From an uncultured Clostridia bacterium (GTDB taxonomy: Bacteria > Bacillota > Clostridia > Christensenellales > CAG-138): a stretch of DNA of 39,077 nucleotides. Location of the stretch: assembly GCA_937894955.1 (NCBI GenBank), contig CALAXO010000144.1, positions 1 through 39,077 on the forward strand, given 5' to 3'. Both the position numbers and the translations under genes were made by a program. Of this stretch, positions 23,342 to 33,500 are shown in pieces. The stretch's first letter is position 1, and the number at the start of each line of letters is the position of its first letter. Under the pieces are notes generated by a model. The model searched no databases and was not told the origin of the DNA. It worked only from the letters and a program-made list of their open reading frames with translations.

Positions 23342-25147
23342 ATGAAAAGATCAAGCCTGTTCAGAATAATTCTTTATATTGTGTGCGCAATCACGGTGCT
23401 GCTCGTGATACTTGTTGCGTGCCTTTTTTCCGTTGTCGGGCATGAAATGTACGCCGGAATGAAAATTGACGAACTGAAGCCGAAAGCGCAGTCAATATCT
23501 CAGCGCGTGACAAAGCTGTATGAATCAAACACGGACAAACGCACGCTTGCGAGGATGCTGCATCTCGGCGAATTTTCCGCATCGGATGCAACAATTTACA
23601 TAATCGAACCGAACGGTGCGGTTGTTACAACGGCAGAACAGGATGAGTACGACCAAAGCGTTGAAACCGTCCGCCGCTGCTTTCAAACGGTCATTCAGGG
23701 GGAAGAAATTGCTCTTCCGTCAACCGATATAGGGATTGTTGTCGGCACGCCGGTGTATTCCGATTCGGGTGATATAATCGGTTCTGTGATACTTGTTGTC
23801 GGTTCAAAACAGGCTGAAAGCACGCTTGCAAAGCTTGCGGCGGAACTCGGCCTTGCAATGTTCGGCATTGCACTTTTGATGCTTATTCCGATAGTTATCA
23901 TATTCAGCAAGGTAACAAAGCCCATTCGGCACGTTTCAAACGTTGCGCTGCAAATGGCGGGGGGAGACTTGACCGTTCCCGCCAAGGGAAAGGGGAGCAA
24001 CGAATCGCGTCACCTTGCGCAATCGTTCAATATTCTTGCAGAAGCTCTTCAAAACAATATCGACAGCCTTGTTGTTGAGCGCAACAGGCTGCGCACCGTG
24101 CTTGACGGCATCGGCGAGGGCATTATTTCCGTTGATAAAACGGGCGTTGTCACGCATTACAACTCCGCTTCCGTGCAGCTTTTGGGCGGAAAGAAAAACA
24201 CCCACCCCGCAGCGGCGGCCGGTTATCCGAAAATTGCTGCCGTGGCGATAGAAGCTCTTGACACGGACGAAGTGCGCAACTGTGATTTCACAATCGGCGA
24301 AAGGGTGCTCCGCATTGCGGCAACCCCGATTCACGAGGAGAACGGTTCGCTTTTCGGTGCGGTTGTGCTGATAACGGACGTTACCGAAAGCGAGAGGCTT
24401 GAACAGACTCGAAAGGACTATGTTGCAAACGTCAGCCATGAGCTGCGCACGCCGCTTGCATCCATTCGAAGCCTTGCGGACGCGCTTAACGACGGAATGG
24501 TGCAGGATGAAAAAGACAGAAAACGTTACTACGGCTATATCCTGCGCGAATCGATACGCCTTTCAAACCTTATCAACGACCTGCTTGAACTTTCAAGGCT
24601 TCAGAGCGGCGGCGTTGCGTTCTCAAAGGGACGGGTTGAACTTTATGAAATTGCATACGATGTTGCGGACAGGATGAACGATGCGGCGGCACAGCGCGGC
24701 AAAAGCGTGCGGCTTGAAGCTCCTGAGGGCGAATATTATGCATACACAAATGCCGACCGCATTGAGCAGGTGCTCATAGCATTGGTTGACAATGCGATAA
24801 AACACGGCACGGACGGCTGCACTGTCAGCGTGAACCTGTTTGAAAATGCGGAAAAGAATCGCTACGAGTTTGTTGTCAGCAATCCCGCGGAAGTCGATCC
24901 TGCCGATCTTGAACACCTGTTTGAACGATTCTACAAGGCGGATCATGCTCACACGGGCGACGGCACCGGACTCGGCCTGGCGATAGTTTCCGAGGTGCTT
25001 AACCTTTTGGGCGAAAAAATCGATATCGAGTACGAAAACGGAATCATCGCGTTTCGTTTCACGGCCGAAAAATGCAGCACGCCGAAAAAACACCGCGCCT
25101 TGCAGAAGGCGGAGAATAAAAATGAGGACGGGGAACCGACGGCCTGA
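23342..25147 (+). CDS. Membrane sensor histidine kinase (HAMP-PAS-HisKA-HATPase)
   Basis: The 601-residue kinase has membrane helices at about 7-32 and 168-189 around an extracytoplasmic sensor domain of about 135 residues. A HAMP segment (about 190-243), a PAS domain (248-350), HisKA with H366 in NVSHELRTPL, and a catalytic domain with DNAIKHG and GTGLGLAI follow. The layout is that of WalK/PhoR/ResE-type kinases. The ATG at 23342 has only AGAGA upstream; the in-frame ATG at 23282 lies between the hairpin and its U-run. It is paired with the regulator upstream and is probably co-transcribed. The signal is unknown; the neighbouring protease suggests envelope stress. Confidence 0.94.
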   Translation: MKRSSLFRIILYIVCAITVLLVILVACLFSVVGHEMYAGMKIDELKPKAQSISQRVTKLYESNTDKRTLARMLHLGEFSASDATIYIIEPNGAVVTTAEQDEYDQSVETVRRCFQTVIQGEEIALPSTDIGIVVGTPVYSDSGDIIGSVILVVGSKQAESTLAKLAAELGLAMFGIALLMLIPIVIIFSKVTKPIRHVSNVALQMAGGDLTVPAKGKGSNESRHLAQSFNILAEALQNNIDSLVVERNRLRTVLDGIGEGIISVDKTGVVTHYNSASVQLLGGKKNTHPAAAAGYPKIAAVAIEALDTDEVRNCDFTIGERVLRIAATPIHEENGSLFGAVVLITDVTESERLEQTRKDYVANVSHELRTPLASIRSLADALNDGMVQDEKDRKRYYGYILRESIRLSNLINDLLELSRLQSGGVAFSKGRVELYEIAYDVADRMNDAAAQRGKSVRLEAPEGEYYAYTNADRIEQVLIALVDNAIKHGTDGCTVSVNLFENAEKNRYEFVVSNPAEVDPADLEHLFERFYKADHAHTGDGTGLGLAIVSEVLNLLGEKIDIEYENGIIAFRFTAEKCSTPKKHRALQKAENKNEDGEPTA

Positions 25148-26171
25148 GGCGGAGGGGTCGGAACGAAATGAAATGATTATTTCGGATATTCCATCGGAAG
25201 AAACCAAAATGCAGACAGAGGGCATTGAATCCTGCGGACTTTTTGCAAACGGCGGAAAATCATGCAGACTTTGCCCGCTTGAGTGCGGGATCAACCGTGC
25301 GGAACATGCGGGCGTATGCGGTGTGGGCGGATTTAAAGCGGAAAACCTCGAAAACAGGAACCCGTACGAAACTGCGCTCATTGCAAGAGCGGCGCGGCAT
25401 TACTGCGAGGAACCGCCGATTTCGGGCACGAAAGGCAGCGGAGCGATCTTCTTTTCGGGCTGCAATATGGGCTGCGTTTTTTGCCAGAATATGGACATCA
25501 GCCAATCTGCAAAGGGCGTTGTGAAGGACGCGGGGGAGCTTGCGGACATAATGCTGCGCCTGCAGGAACTCGGTTCGAACAATATCAATTTGGTCACTCC
25601 CGCACCGCATGTGCGCATGCTTGCAAAAGCCGTCCCGCTTGCACGGATGCGGGGATTGCGCATTCCGATAGTTTACAACACGAATGCTTACGAAAAGGTT
25701 GAAGCTCTGCGCCTTATGGAGGGGCTTGTTGACATCTATCTTCCGGATTTGAAATATGTAAGCTCCGCCGCTGCAAAAAAATACAGCCGAAGAGAGAACT
25801 ATTTTTCCGCTGCCGCTGCTGCCGTGCGGGAAATGCAGCGTCAGTGCGGGGTTTTGCAGATCGATAAGAACGGAATTGCAAAGCGCGGAATGATCGTTCG
25901 CCATCTTGTTCTGCCGGGTTCGGTGGATGAAGCGCGCGGAGTGTTGGATTTTATCAGGGAGAATCTGCCGCTCGAAACTCATATTTCACTGATGAGCCAG
26001 TATACGCCGATGTTTGAGCTTCAGCCCCCGCTCAACAGAAGGCTCCTGAAACGCGAATACAAAAGGGCCGTTGATTATGCGCTTTCCCTCGGATTCGAAA
26101 ACATTTACACTCAAAGCCTTTCATCCGCAAGCGCGGAATTCACTCCGGAGTTTAACGGGTTTTTCGAGTGA
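25122..26171 (+). CDS. PflX-like radical SAM protein
   Basis: This 349-residue protein binds a 4Fe-4S cluster through C114, C118 and C121 in SGCNMGCVFCQN, the CxxxCxxC radical SAM motif. Four further cysteines (C48, C51, C55, C66; CRLCPLECGINR...CGVG) precede it, as in PflX-type relatives of pyruvate formate-lyase activase (COG1313). VYNTNAYE and DIYLPDLKY are family blocks. The function of the group is poorly known. The ATG at 25122 has GGAG 8 nt upstream and overlaps the kinase by 26 bp; a second ATG at 25173 has a less well placed GGAGGGG. No glycyl-radical partner is in the window. Confidence 0.88.
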   Translation: MRTGNRRPEAEGSERNEMIISDIPSEETKMQTEGIESCGLFANGGKSCRLCPLECGINRAEHAGVCGVGGFKAENLENRNPYETALIARAARHYCEEPPISGTKGSGAIFFSGCNMGCVFCQNMDISQSAKGVVKDAGELADIMLRLQELGSNNINLVTPAPHVRMLAKAVPLARMRGLRIPIVYNTNAYEKVEALRLMEGLVDIYLPDLKYVSSAAAKKYSRRENYFSAAAAAVREMQRQCGVLQIDKNGIAKRGMIVRHLVLPGSVDEARGVLDFIRENLPLETHISLMSQYTPMFELQPPLNRRLLKREYKRAVDYALSLGFENIYTQSLSSASAEFTPEFNGFFE

Positions 26172-26229
26172 TATGCGGGCGGGAACGCATTGCGAATACA
26201 AAAAAGCGAATAATAACCGTCGGATACTG

Positions 26230-26263
26230 CCGTGAATGCGCATGACGCGCACTCACGGTTTTT
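26230..26263 (+). terminator. Terminator after the radical SAM gene
   Basis: CCGTGAATGCGC (26230-26241) pairs with GCGCACTCACGG (26247-26258) with one mismatch, followed by TTTTTGATTT. It closes the two-component/radical SAM transcript. Confidence 0.87.
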
Positions 26264-26307
26264 GATTTCTGCGGAATGCAGGCGGCAAAAGGCGCATAAA
26301 CTGCGGC

Positions 26308-27357
26308 ATGAACGGATTTCAAAAAACAATTGCGGCCGTGCTGCTGGCGGCAGTGCTGCTGTTCATGATCTATCTGCCGAAATGTGCGGAAAAGATGCTT
26401 GAACGGGATCAATATCGCGAATGGCTCGAACCGGAGGAGGAGAATTTTTCGGGCGTTATAAACGTTTGGCATGTTGTCGGATTCAAACCGTATATGGGCA
26501 GCGTTGGAGCATGGCTCAAAAAAATTGCGGGCAGGGCGGAGCGGCGGCATTTCGGTGTTTATTTTGAAGTTGAATCGATTTCGGAAACGGAAGCGGAGGC
26601 GAGGCTTCAAAACGGAGAGTTTCCGGACGTGATAAGCTTTCCTGCCGGCTTTTTGAACGGAGAGGAGCTTCGGATCATGAACGGAACCGAGATTTTCGGC
26701 ATCGACGGCACGGCTGTGGATTTCGGCGACGGATACGGGGCCGGGGAGCTGCCGGCGGGCTTTGACTGCGGCACGGACGGGCGGACGCTGCGCGCACTTC
26801 CGTTTGCGGCGGGCTGCAAACTTGCGCTTTTTTATCCGGAAAGAGTTACGGCGGAGGAAATGTCCGAAATACTGAAACATATTACGGAGAACGGCGAAAG
26901 CAAAGCCGGTGCCGATTATTATTCAAACGACGGATTCGGGATCAAGGCAGGGAAGTTTGAACGGAGCAGCGTTGATGAATTTAAAAAAGGCAAGGGGGAT
27001 TTCTGCATAGGCGATGCGCGCGCGGCGGGAGATATGGAAAGACTTGCTGCCGCAAACAAGGCAAAGTATTTTGAGGTGATGCCCTTTTGCAATGAAACGG
27101 ACGAAGTGCAGTTTGTGGGCATTTCGGCCGAAACGGAGCGCGAAAAAATGGGATGCATTTCGGAGTTTATTGCAGATATGCTTTCCGCGGCGCGGCAGAG
27201 CGAACTTTGCGCATTGGGGCTTATGCCGATGAACCCTGCGGCGGAGAAAAAATTTGAGCAGTCGTTTTTGGCGGAAGCATACGGGCTTTTGAGCGAGAGC
27301 ATCCTTAACCTCCCGAATGCTTTTACCGGTACGGCGGCGCGGATGAACGTTTTTTGA
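26308..27357 (+). CDS. Membrane-anchored solute-binding-like protein
   Basis: A 349-residue protein has one N-terminal hydrophobic segment at about 5-25 and then an extracytoplasmic domain resembling family 1 extracellular solute-binding proteins: INVWHVVGFKPYMGSVGAWL, a following FEVESIS strand, and FPDVISFPAGF are typical of the first lobe. C26 after YLPK is not a good lipobox (Lys at -1), so it is probably membrane-anchored by its signal segment. The fold match is from pattern, not alignment. No ABC permease or ATPase is adjacent, so it may be a sensor or an orphan binding protein. The ribosome site (AAAAGGCG) is weak and distant. Confidence 0.7.
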   Translation: MNGFQKTIAAVLLAAVLLFMIYLPKCAEKMLERDQYREWLEPEEENFSGVINVWHVVGFKPYMGSVGAWLKKIAGRAERRHFGVYFEVESISETEAEARLQNGEFPDVISFPAGFLNGEELRIMNGTEIFGIDGTAVDFGDGYGAGELPAGFDCGTDGRTLRALPFAAGCKLALFYPERVTAEEMSEILKHITENGESKAGADYYSNDGFGIKAGKFERSSVDEFKKGKGDFCIGDARAAGDMERLAAANKAKYFEVMPFCNETDEVQFVGISAETEREKMGCISEFIADMLSAARQSELCALGLMPMNPAAEKKFEQSFLAEAYGLLSESILNLPNAFTGTAARMNVF

Positions 27358-27408
27358 CAAACGCCCGCCCGTTTAAGACGCTTTCAAAAAAGATTAGAGC
27401 GAAAAACC

Positions 27409-27437
27409 TTTACAAACGCCTGTTTTTGCTGTAAAAT
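27409..27437 (+). promoter_or_regulatory. Sigma-A promoter for the murB operon
   Basis: TTTACA (27409-27414), 17 nt, TAAAAT (27432-27437). The transcript would start near 27444. With no terminator visible until after 36595, it may cover murB to rlmD. Confidence 0.7.
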
Positions 27438-27532
27438 ACAATATGGGGATATGTGCGGCGACATGCATTCAGGAACGGGAAGCATTTGGACGCGGTACCC
27501 GAAACAGGAGGAGAGGAAACGGGACTTTTTAA

Positions 27533-28429
27533 ATGGAAAAAAACGATATGCTTGCATCGGCTCTCGGAAATCTGCCGTTCAGGCGGAATGTTCCGGCGCG
27601 GGAATTCACAACTTTCCGCATCGGAGGTCCCGTAACTTTTTTTGCGGAGCCAAAGGATGCGGACGAGCTTTGTGCAATGCTTTCTGCGGCGCGGAGCTGT
27701 GATTACCCTGTGTATATTATAGGCAACGGCAGCAATCTTCTCGTTTCCGACAGCGGCGTTGAGGCTTTGTTCATTCGAATCGGTGCGCGCATGGCGGGCG
27801 TCGGGTTTGACGGAACAAGGCTGAAATGCGGAGCGGGTGCACTGCTCTGCACGGCTGCAAAGGCGGCCGTATCCGAGGGACTTGCGGGGCTTGAATGGGC
27901 AGCGGGTATCCCGGGCACGGTCGGCGGTGCGGTTGCAATGAATGCAGGTGCATACGGCGGGGAGATAAAACAGGTGCTGAAAAGCGTTACCGTTGTTGAG
28001 TGCGGGCGCATTGCAAAAAAAATCGTTCATGCGGGCGATCTTGGGTACAGAAGCTCTGTTTATGCCTTTCCGAACGCCGTTGTTGCGGGAGCGGAGTTTG
28101 AACTTTCTGTTGATGCCGACGGGGAAGCGCGGCGCAGAATGGAAGAATTCAATATGCGCCGCAAAGAAAAGCAGCCGCTTGAGTATCCTTCCGCAGGCAG
28201 CACTTTTAAACGGCCCGAGGGGCATTTTGCGGGAGCGTTGATAGAACAGGCGGGGCTCAAAGGCACAAGAATAGGCGGGGCGGAAGTCAGCCCGAAACAT
28301 GCGGGCTTCATCATCAATTGCGGCGGAGCAACATGCGCAGATGTGCTCAGCCTGATTGACCTTGTGCGCGAGCGCGTATATAAAGAATTCGGTGTTCGGC
28401 TTGAGCCGGAGATTAAAATTATTAAATAA
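27533..28429 (+). CDS. murB: UDP-N-acetylenolpyruvoylglucosamine reductase
   Basis: The 298-residue flavoenzyme reduces UDP-GlcNAc-enolpyruvate to UDP-MurNAc in peptidoglycan synthesis. FAD-binding blocks TTFRIGGPV and YIIGNGSNLLVSD are at 26-34 and 61-73, and GIPGTVGGAVAMNAGAYGGE at 125-144. The expected catalytic residues are R173 (GYRSS), S223 (SAGSTFKRP) and E293 near the C terminus. It is the short type II form. A TAA directly precedes the ATG, which fixes this frame's start at 27533 or the ATG five codons later. The strong GGAGGAG lies about 20 nt upstream, with GGGA closer. Confidence 0.97.
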   Translation: MEKNDMLASALGNLPFRRNVPAREFTTFRIGGPVTFFAEPKDADELCAMLSAARSCDYPVYIIGNGSNLLVSDSGVEALFIRIGARMAGVGFDGTRLKCGAGALLCTAAKAAVSEGLAGLEWAAGIPGTVGGAVAMNAGAYGGEIKQVLKSVTVVECGRIAKKIVHAGDLGYRSSVYAFPNAVVAGAEFELSVDADGEARRRMEEFNMRRKEKQPLEYPSAGSTFKRPEGHFAGALIEQAGLKGTRIGGAEVSPKHAGFIINCGGATCADVLSLIDLVRERVYKEFGVRLEPEIKIIK

Positions 28430-28497
28430 AACCCGAATGCAGCAATACAAGCAAAAAACGGAAAACATGCAGCAAGATAAAAACTGAGGGAAACAGG

Positions 28498-29376
28498 ATG
28501 TACACTTTAATCGTCACAGGGCTGTCGGGTGCGGGAAAATCTCAAGTCCTCGGCATTCTTGAGGATATGGGCTTTGTTTGCGCGGACAATATGCCCTGTC
28601 AGCTTGCGAAACAATACATTGAGCTTTGCAGCAGCAGCGAAAACAACATCGAACGCGTCGCACTTGTTATCGACAGCCGCGAATCGGTGTTCGGCTACAA
28701 TCCGCTCAACACTTATGACGAACTGCGACAGCTTGAATGCCCGTACGAAATAATGTTCCTTGAATGTGAGGACAGCGTGCTTATGCGCCGCTACAGCGAA
28801 ACGCGCCGCCGACACCCGATGAATGACGATGTCGGCATCGGTATTCAAACCGAACGCGAAATTCTCACCCCGTTGAAGGAGAAGGCGAATTATATCGTTG
28901 ACACGACGAACATGCGGCTGAACGAGCTTCGAAAAACGGTTGAAGATATTTTAATGCGGGGAAAGAATATTCCGCTCAGACTGATAATTTCAAGTTTCGG
29001 CTTCAAACGCGGCATTCCGAAAAATGCGGATTTTATCTTCGATATGCGCTACACCGCAAACCCGTTCTACATTGAAGAGCTGCGCTGCAAATCCGGCAGG
29101 GACGAAGAGGTTCGCCGATTTGTTTTTTCCGATGCAAATGTCCGCAGGCAGCTGAACATGATAGAAAACATGCTGGATTTAGTAATTCCGGAGTTTATCA
29201 AACAGGGTAAGCGGCGGCTTATGGTTGCGTTCGGCTGCACGGGCGGCAGGCATCGTTCCGTTGCAATGGCGGAAGCACTTCACGACAGAATGAAAGATAA
29301 ATGTTCCGTTCTGCTTGAGCATCGGGATCTTGTTTCCGAAGCGGATGACATAAGAACGCGGTTCGAACCTAAATAA
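28498..29376 (+). CDS. rapZ: RapZ/YvcJ family nucleotide-binding protein (RNase adapter)
   Basis: The 292-residue P-loop protein has Walker A GLSGAGKS at 8-15, VIDSRE near 58-63 and the conserved C-terminal FGCTGGRHRSVAMAE. In E. coli RapZ directs RNase E to GlmZ RNA; the Bacillus homologue YvcJ binds nucleotides and affects competence, and the function in Clostridia is not settled. The ribosome site is GAGGGAAACAGG. It stands 68 bp after murB and 34 bp before whiA. Confidence 0.96.
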   Translation: MYTLIVTGLSGAGKSQVLGILEDMGFVCADNMPCQLAKQYIELCSSSENNIERVALVIDSRESVFGYNPLNTYDELRQLECPYEIMFLECEDSVLMRRYSETRRRHPMNDDVGIGIQTEREILTPLKEKANYIVDTTNMRLNELRKTVEDILMRGKNIPLRLIISSFGFKRGIPKNADFIFDMRYTANPFYIEELRCKSGRDEEVRRFVFSDANVRRQLNMIENMLDLVIPEFIKQGKRRLMVAFGCTGGRHRSVAMAEALHDRMKDKCSVLLEHRDLVSEADDIRTRFEPK

Positions 29377-29410
29377 ACAGCATTTAGATAAATAATGATT
29401 GAGATAAATA

Positions 29411-30508
29411 ATGCGGCGGCGGAAAAGCGCGGCGCAAAGAGCGGCACGAATGTGCGCATTTGAAATGACCGGAAAAAAACACAGCAGCAAAATCGACGGC
29501 AGCGGTTTTGAATTTGAGAGCGCAAAAAAAACGACGGAACAGAGCGAACGCGAATGCCCATCGTTCTCTGCCGGAGTGAAAAAAGAGATTTCGGAACAGA
29601 AAATAAAGCGTGAGGCCGATGCGCACGCGCTTTTAAGCGCATTCACTCTGAGCATCGGTGCGCTGAAACTGATGCCGGCGAAGCGGCGCCGGGGCGTGCA
29701 CTATGTGCTCGAAAGCGAAGCGGCACTGAGCCTTGTTTCCAAGTTGGCAGCACAGTATTTCGGGCTTGAAAGCCAATTGAACCGCGTTAAGCACGAGCGG
29801 TTGAATGCGGAATACTGCGAACTTTTGCTTTACGGGAACGGTATTGATGATTTTTTGACGGCAACCGGACTTGTGAGCTTTGATGCGGAGGGCGAAAAGA
29901 GTTATGAGCCGCATGTTCCGAAGAGTGTTACCGAAACAGAGATGCAGCGGCGCGCATTTATTCGCGGGCTGTTCCTTGCCTGCGGTTCGGTGTCGGAACC
30001 AAAAAAAGCATATCACTGTGAGCTTGTGTTCAAAAATGTCGAGCTTGCAATGTTTTCAAAACGGATGATTTCCGATTTCGGAATTCGTATCAAGTACACC
30101 GAGCGCAAGGGCAGCATTGTGCTGTACATCAAAGAATCGGAGACGCTGTCGGATTTTCTTGCACTTGCCGGGGCATCGGATGCAGTGATGGTGCTTAACG
30201 AACAGCGAATCGTGCGCCAACTCAACAACACCGTGAACAGGGGAGTGAACTGCATAAATGCAAATATCGAAAAGGCAACGCGCACGGCAATGAAGCAGGC
30301 GGAGGATATTCGCCTTGTTCTGAGCGTTGTCGGCGCGGAGAATCTTCCGCCGCCGCTGCGCATTGTTGCGGAAGCGAGGCTCAACAATTTTGAAATGTCG
30401 CTGTCCGAACTTGCGGAGGAAATAGGCATCGGCAGATCCGCCGCAAATTACCGCCTCAGAAAATTGTGCGAAATGGCGGAAGACATCCGCACGGAAATGC
30501 CGGACTGA
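29411..30508 (+). CDS. whiA: DNA-binding protein WhiA
   Basis: The 365-residue protein has the WhiA layout: an N-terminal LAGLIDADG-like domain (from SFSAGVKKEISEQK near residue 51; FIRGLFLACGSVSEPKKAYHCEL near 178) and a C-terminal helix-turn-helix (LSELAEEIGIGRSAANYRLRKL near 335-356). In Bacillus WhiA affects chromosome segregation and division. The family usually starts at the position of residue 51 here, so the first 50 polar residues are an extension. No ATG sits at the family start. The chosen ATG at 29411 has a weak ribosome site (TGAGAT); the ATG at residue 19 is an alternative. Confidence 0.92.
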   Translation: MRRRKSAAQRAARMCAFEMTGKKHSSKIDGSGFEFESAKKTTEQSERECPSFSAGVKKEISEQKIKREADAHALLSAFTLSIGALKLMPAKRRRGVHYVLESEAALSLVSKLAAQYFGLESQLNRVKHERLNAEYCELLLYGNGIDDFLTATGLVSFDAEGEKSYEPHVPKSVTETEMQRRAFIRGLFLACGSVSEPKKAYHCELVFKNVELAMFSKRMISDFGIRIKYTERKGSIVLYIKESETLSDFLALAGASDAVMVLNEQRIVRQLNNTVNRGVNCINANIEKATRTAMKQAEDIRLVLSVVGAENLPPPLRIVAEARLNNFEMSLSELAEEIGIGRSAANYRLRKLCEMAEDIRTEMPD

Positions 30509-30585
30509 TTTGGCAGGGGCGGTTTTCGCATTTTCCGCAAACAGTGCGGCGCAGGGAAAAGGTTCATCGAGGCAAAGGAGGAAAA

Positions 30586-33500
30586 ATGGGTTTTACACAT
30601 CTTCATGTTCACACCGAATACAGCCTGCTGGACGGCGCAGCGCGGATACGGGAGCTTGTTTTGCGTGCGAAGGAATTGAGTATGGATTCGCTTGCGATAA
30701 CGGATCACGGCAATATGTACGGCGCGATAGCATTTTATAAAGAGTGCATGAAACAGGGGATAAAGCCCATTATCGGCATGGAAACCTATGTTGCGCCGAA
30801 TTCAATTTACGAAAAACAGAGCATGAGGGAAAACGGCCACCTTGTGCTTTTGTGCAAAAACGAAACGGGGTACAAAAACCTTATCAAACTGTCCTCAATT
30901 GCGTTTGTGGACGGTTTTTACTATCGGCCGCGCATTGACTATGATTTGCTGGAAAAGCATTGCGAGGGGCTTGTATGCCTTTCGGCATGTCTTGCGGGCG
31001 ATATTCCGCAGCTTCTGCTGATGAACAGATACGATGAAGCGCGCCGCCTTGCAAAACGCCTTCAGGGTATGTTCGGCGATGATTTTTACATTGAGCTGCA
31101 AAATCACGGAATTCCGGAACAGCTTATAGTTCTTCCGCGTTTGGATGCGCTTGCAAAGGAACTCGGCATAAAGACTGTTGCAACAAACGATATTCACTAT
31201 GTCCGAAAGGAGGATGCGGAGGCGCAGGATGTTCTGCTCTGCATTCAAACGGGGCATTTTGTGGACGAAACCAACCGAATGCGGATGCAGGCGGATGAAT
31301 TCTACCTCAAATCGGAAGAAGAAATGCTTCGCCGCATGAGCGGCTATGAGGAGGCGGTTCGAAACACTGCCGAGGCGGCACAAAAATGCAGCCTGACGAT
31401 CGAATTCGGCAAGCGGCACCTGCCGGGTTTCACCGCACCGGACGGCATGACGAACGAACAGTATCTGCGCCGGCTTTGCGCCGACGGGCTGCGCCGCCGC
31501 TACGGAGAGCCTGCAAAGGAACATCTTGAAAGGCTTGAATACGAACTGAGCGTTATAATCTCGATGGGGTTTGTAGATTATTACCTTATCGTGTGGGATT
31601 TTATTCACTTTGCAAAAACGCACGGCATACCCGTGGGACCCGGACGCGGCAGCGGCGCGGCAAGCATTGCAGCATATGCAATGGGCATCACGGACATAGA
31701 CCCGATTCGCTACAACCTGATTTTTGAACGATTCCTGAACCCCGAACGTGTAAGCATGCCGGATTTTGACGTGGACTTTTGCTACGAACGGCGTCAGGAA
31801 GTCATTGAATACGTAAAAAACAAATACGGCAGCGATCATGTTGCGCAGATAGTGACTTTCGGCACGATGGCGGCACGCGGTGCCGTTCGCGACGTCGGCA
31901 GGGTGCTTCGCATCCCCTACCAGGATGTGGACAGAATTGCAAAACTCATCCCGCAGGAAAAGGATATAACCCTTTCACGCGCAGCGGAGCTTGTTCCGGA
32001 GCTTAAGAACCTTTGCGAAACGGATGACAGCGTGAAGCGGCTCATGATGCTTGCAATGAAGGTGGAGGGACTGCCCAGAAACACTTCGACTCATGCGGCG
32101 GGTGTTGTTATTTCATCCCTTCCGACGATGGAGCTTGTTCCGCTTCAGCGCAATGATGAGGCTGTCACGACGCAGTTCACAATGACGGAGCTTGAAGAGC
32201 TCGGAATGCTGAAGATGGATTTTCTCGGGCTTCGGACGCTGACCGTGATTCGTTATTGCTGCGAATACATAAAGCAGTCCGGGGGAACGCCTCCGGACTT
32301 TGACAGCAGCAATTACGACGATAAATGCGTATATGACCTTATAAGTTCGGGTGACACCGTCGGAGTTTTTCAGCTTGAGTCGGGCGGGATGACGCATTTC
32401 ATGATGCAGATGAAGCCCACAAGCCTTGAGGACATTATCGCGGGCATTTCGCTCTATCGCCCGGGTCCGATGGATCAGATTCCGCGCTACATTGAGTGCA
32501 AACAGAATCCCGGAGCGGTGCAATACGAAACGGAGCTTTTGCGGCCGATTTTGAACGCAACCTACGGCTGCATGGTCTATCAGGAGCAGGTAATGCAGAT
32601 CGTCCGCGACCTTGCGGGGTATTCGCTCGGCAGGAGTGACCTCATCCGCCGCGCAATGAGCAAGAAAAAGCACGATGTTATGGCGCAGGAGCGCAAAAAC
32701 TTTATCTACGGCGTTGAGGAAGACGGCGTTGTGAAAATTGACGGTGCACTGCGGCGCGGCGTTTCGAAGGAAGCGGCGGAGAAGATTTTTGATGAAATGA
32801 TGGACTTTGCATCATATGCATTCAACAAGGCTCATGCGGCGTGCTATGCGGTGGTTGCTTATCGAACCGCGCTGCTCAAATGCCTGTATCCTGCGGAGTT
32901 CATGACAGCGCTCATCAACAGCTATCTTACTGCGGCGGACAGGGTCTCGTTCTATATTTACTATTGCCGCAAGCAGGGGATAAGGATTCTTCCGCCGGAT
33001 ATAAACCGAAGTGAGGCACGTTTTTCGGTTGAAAACGGTGCCGTAAGGTTCGGCCTTGCCGCGATACGAAACGTCGGAGAGGGAGCAATGAACGATGTGC
33101 TGGAGGAGCGGAGCCGCGGCGGAGCGTTCTCGGATTTTTCGAATTTTCTCCGAAGAACTTCCGACGTGCTGAACAAACGCCTGCTGGAAGGGCTTATAAA
33201 GGCGGGCTGTTTCGACTGTTTCGGTGTTTCAAGAAAATACCTGACGGCGCATTTTGAACAGGAGTTCACTGCGGCCGCCGCCGAACGGAAAAGACTGGAA
33301 ACAGGACAGCTTTCGCTTTTTGATTTCGGCGGGGAGGACGGCGGAAGCATGATAAACACGGTTTCCGAAGCTGATAAGGCCGATATGAAGACGGAGTTTG
33401 ATCTTGATATTCTGCTCCGTGCCGAAAAGGAGGTTCTCGGCGTATATGTCAGCGGGCATCCGCTCATGGAATATGAGGCTGCGCTTTCTGCATTAACACC

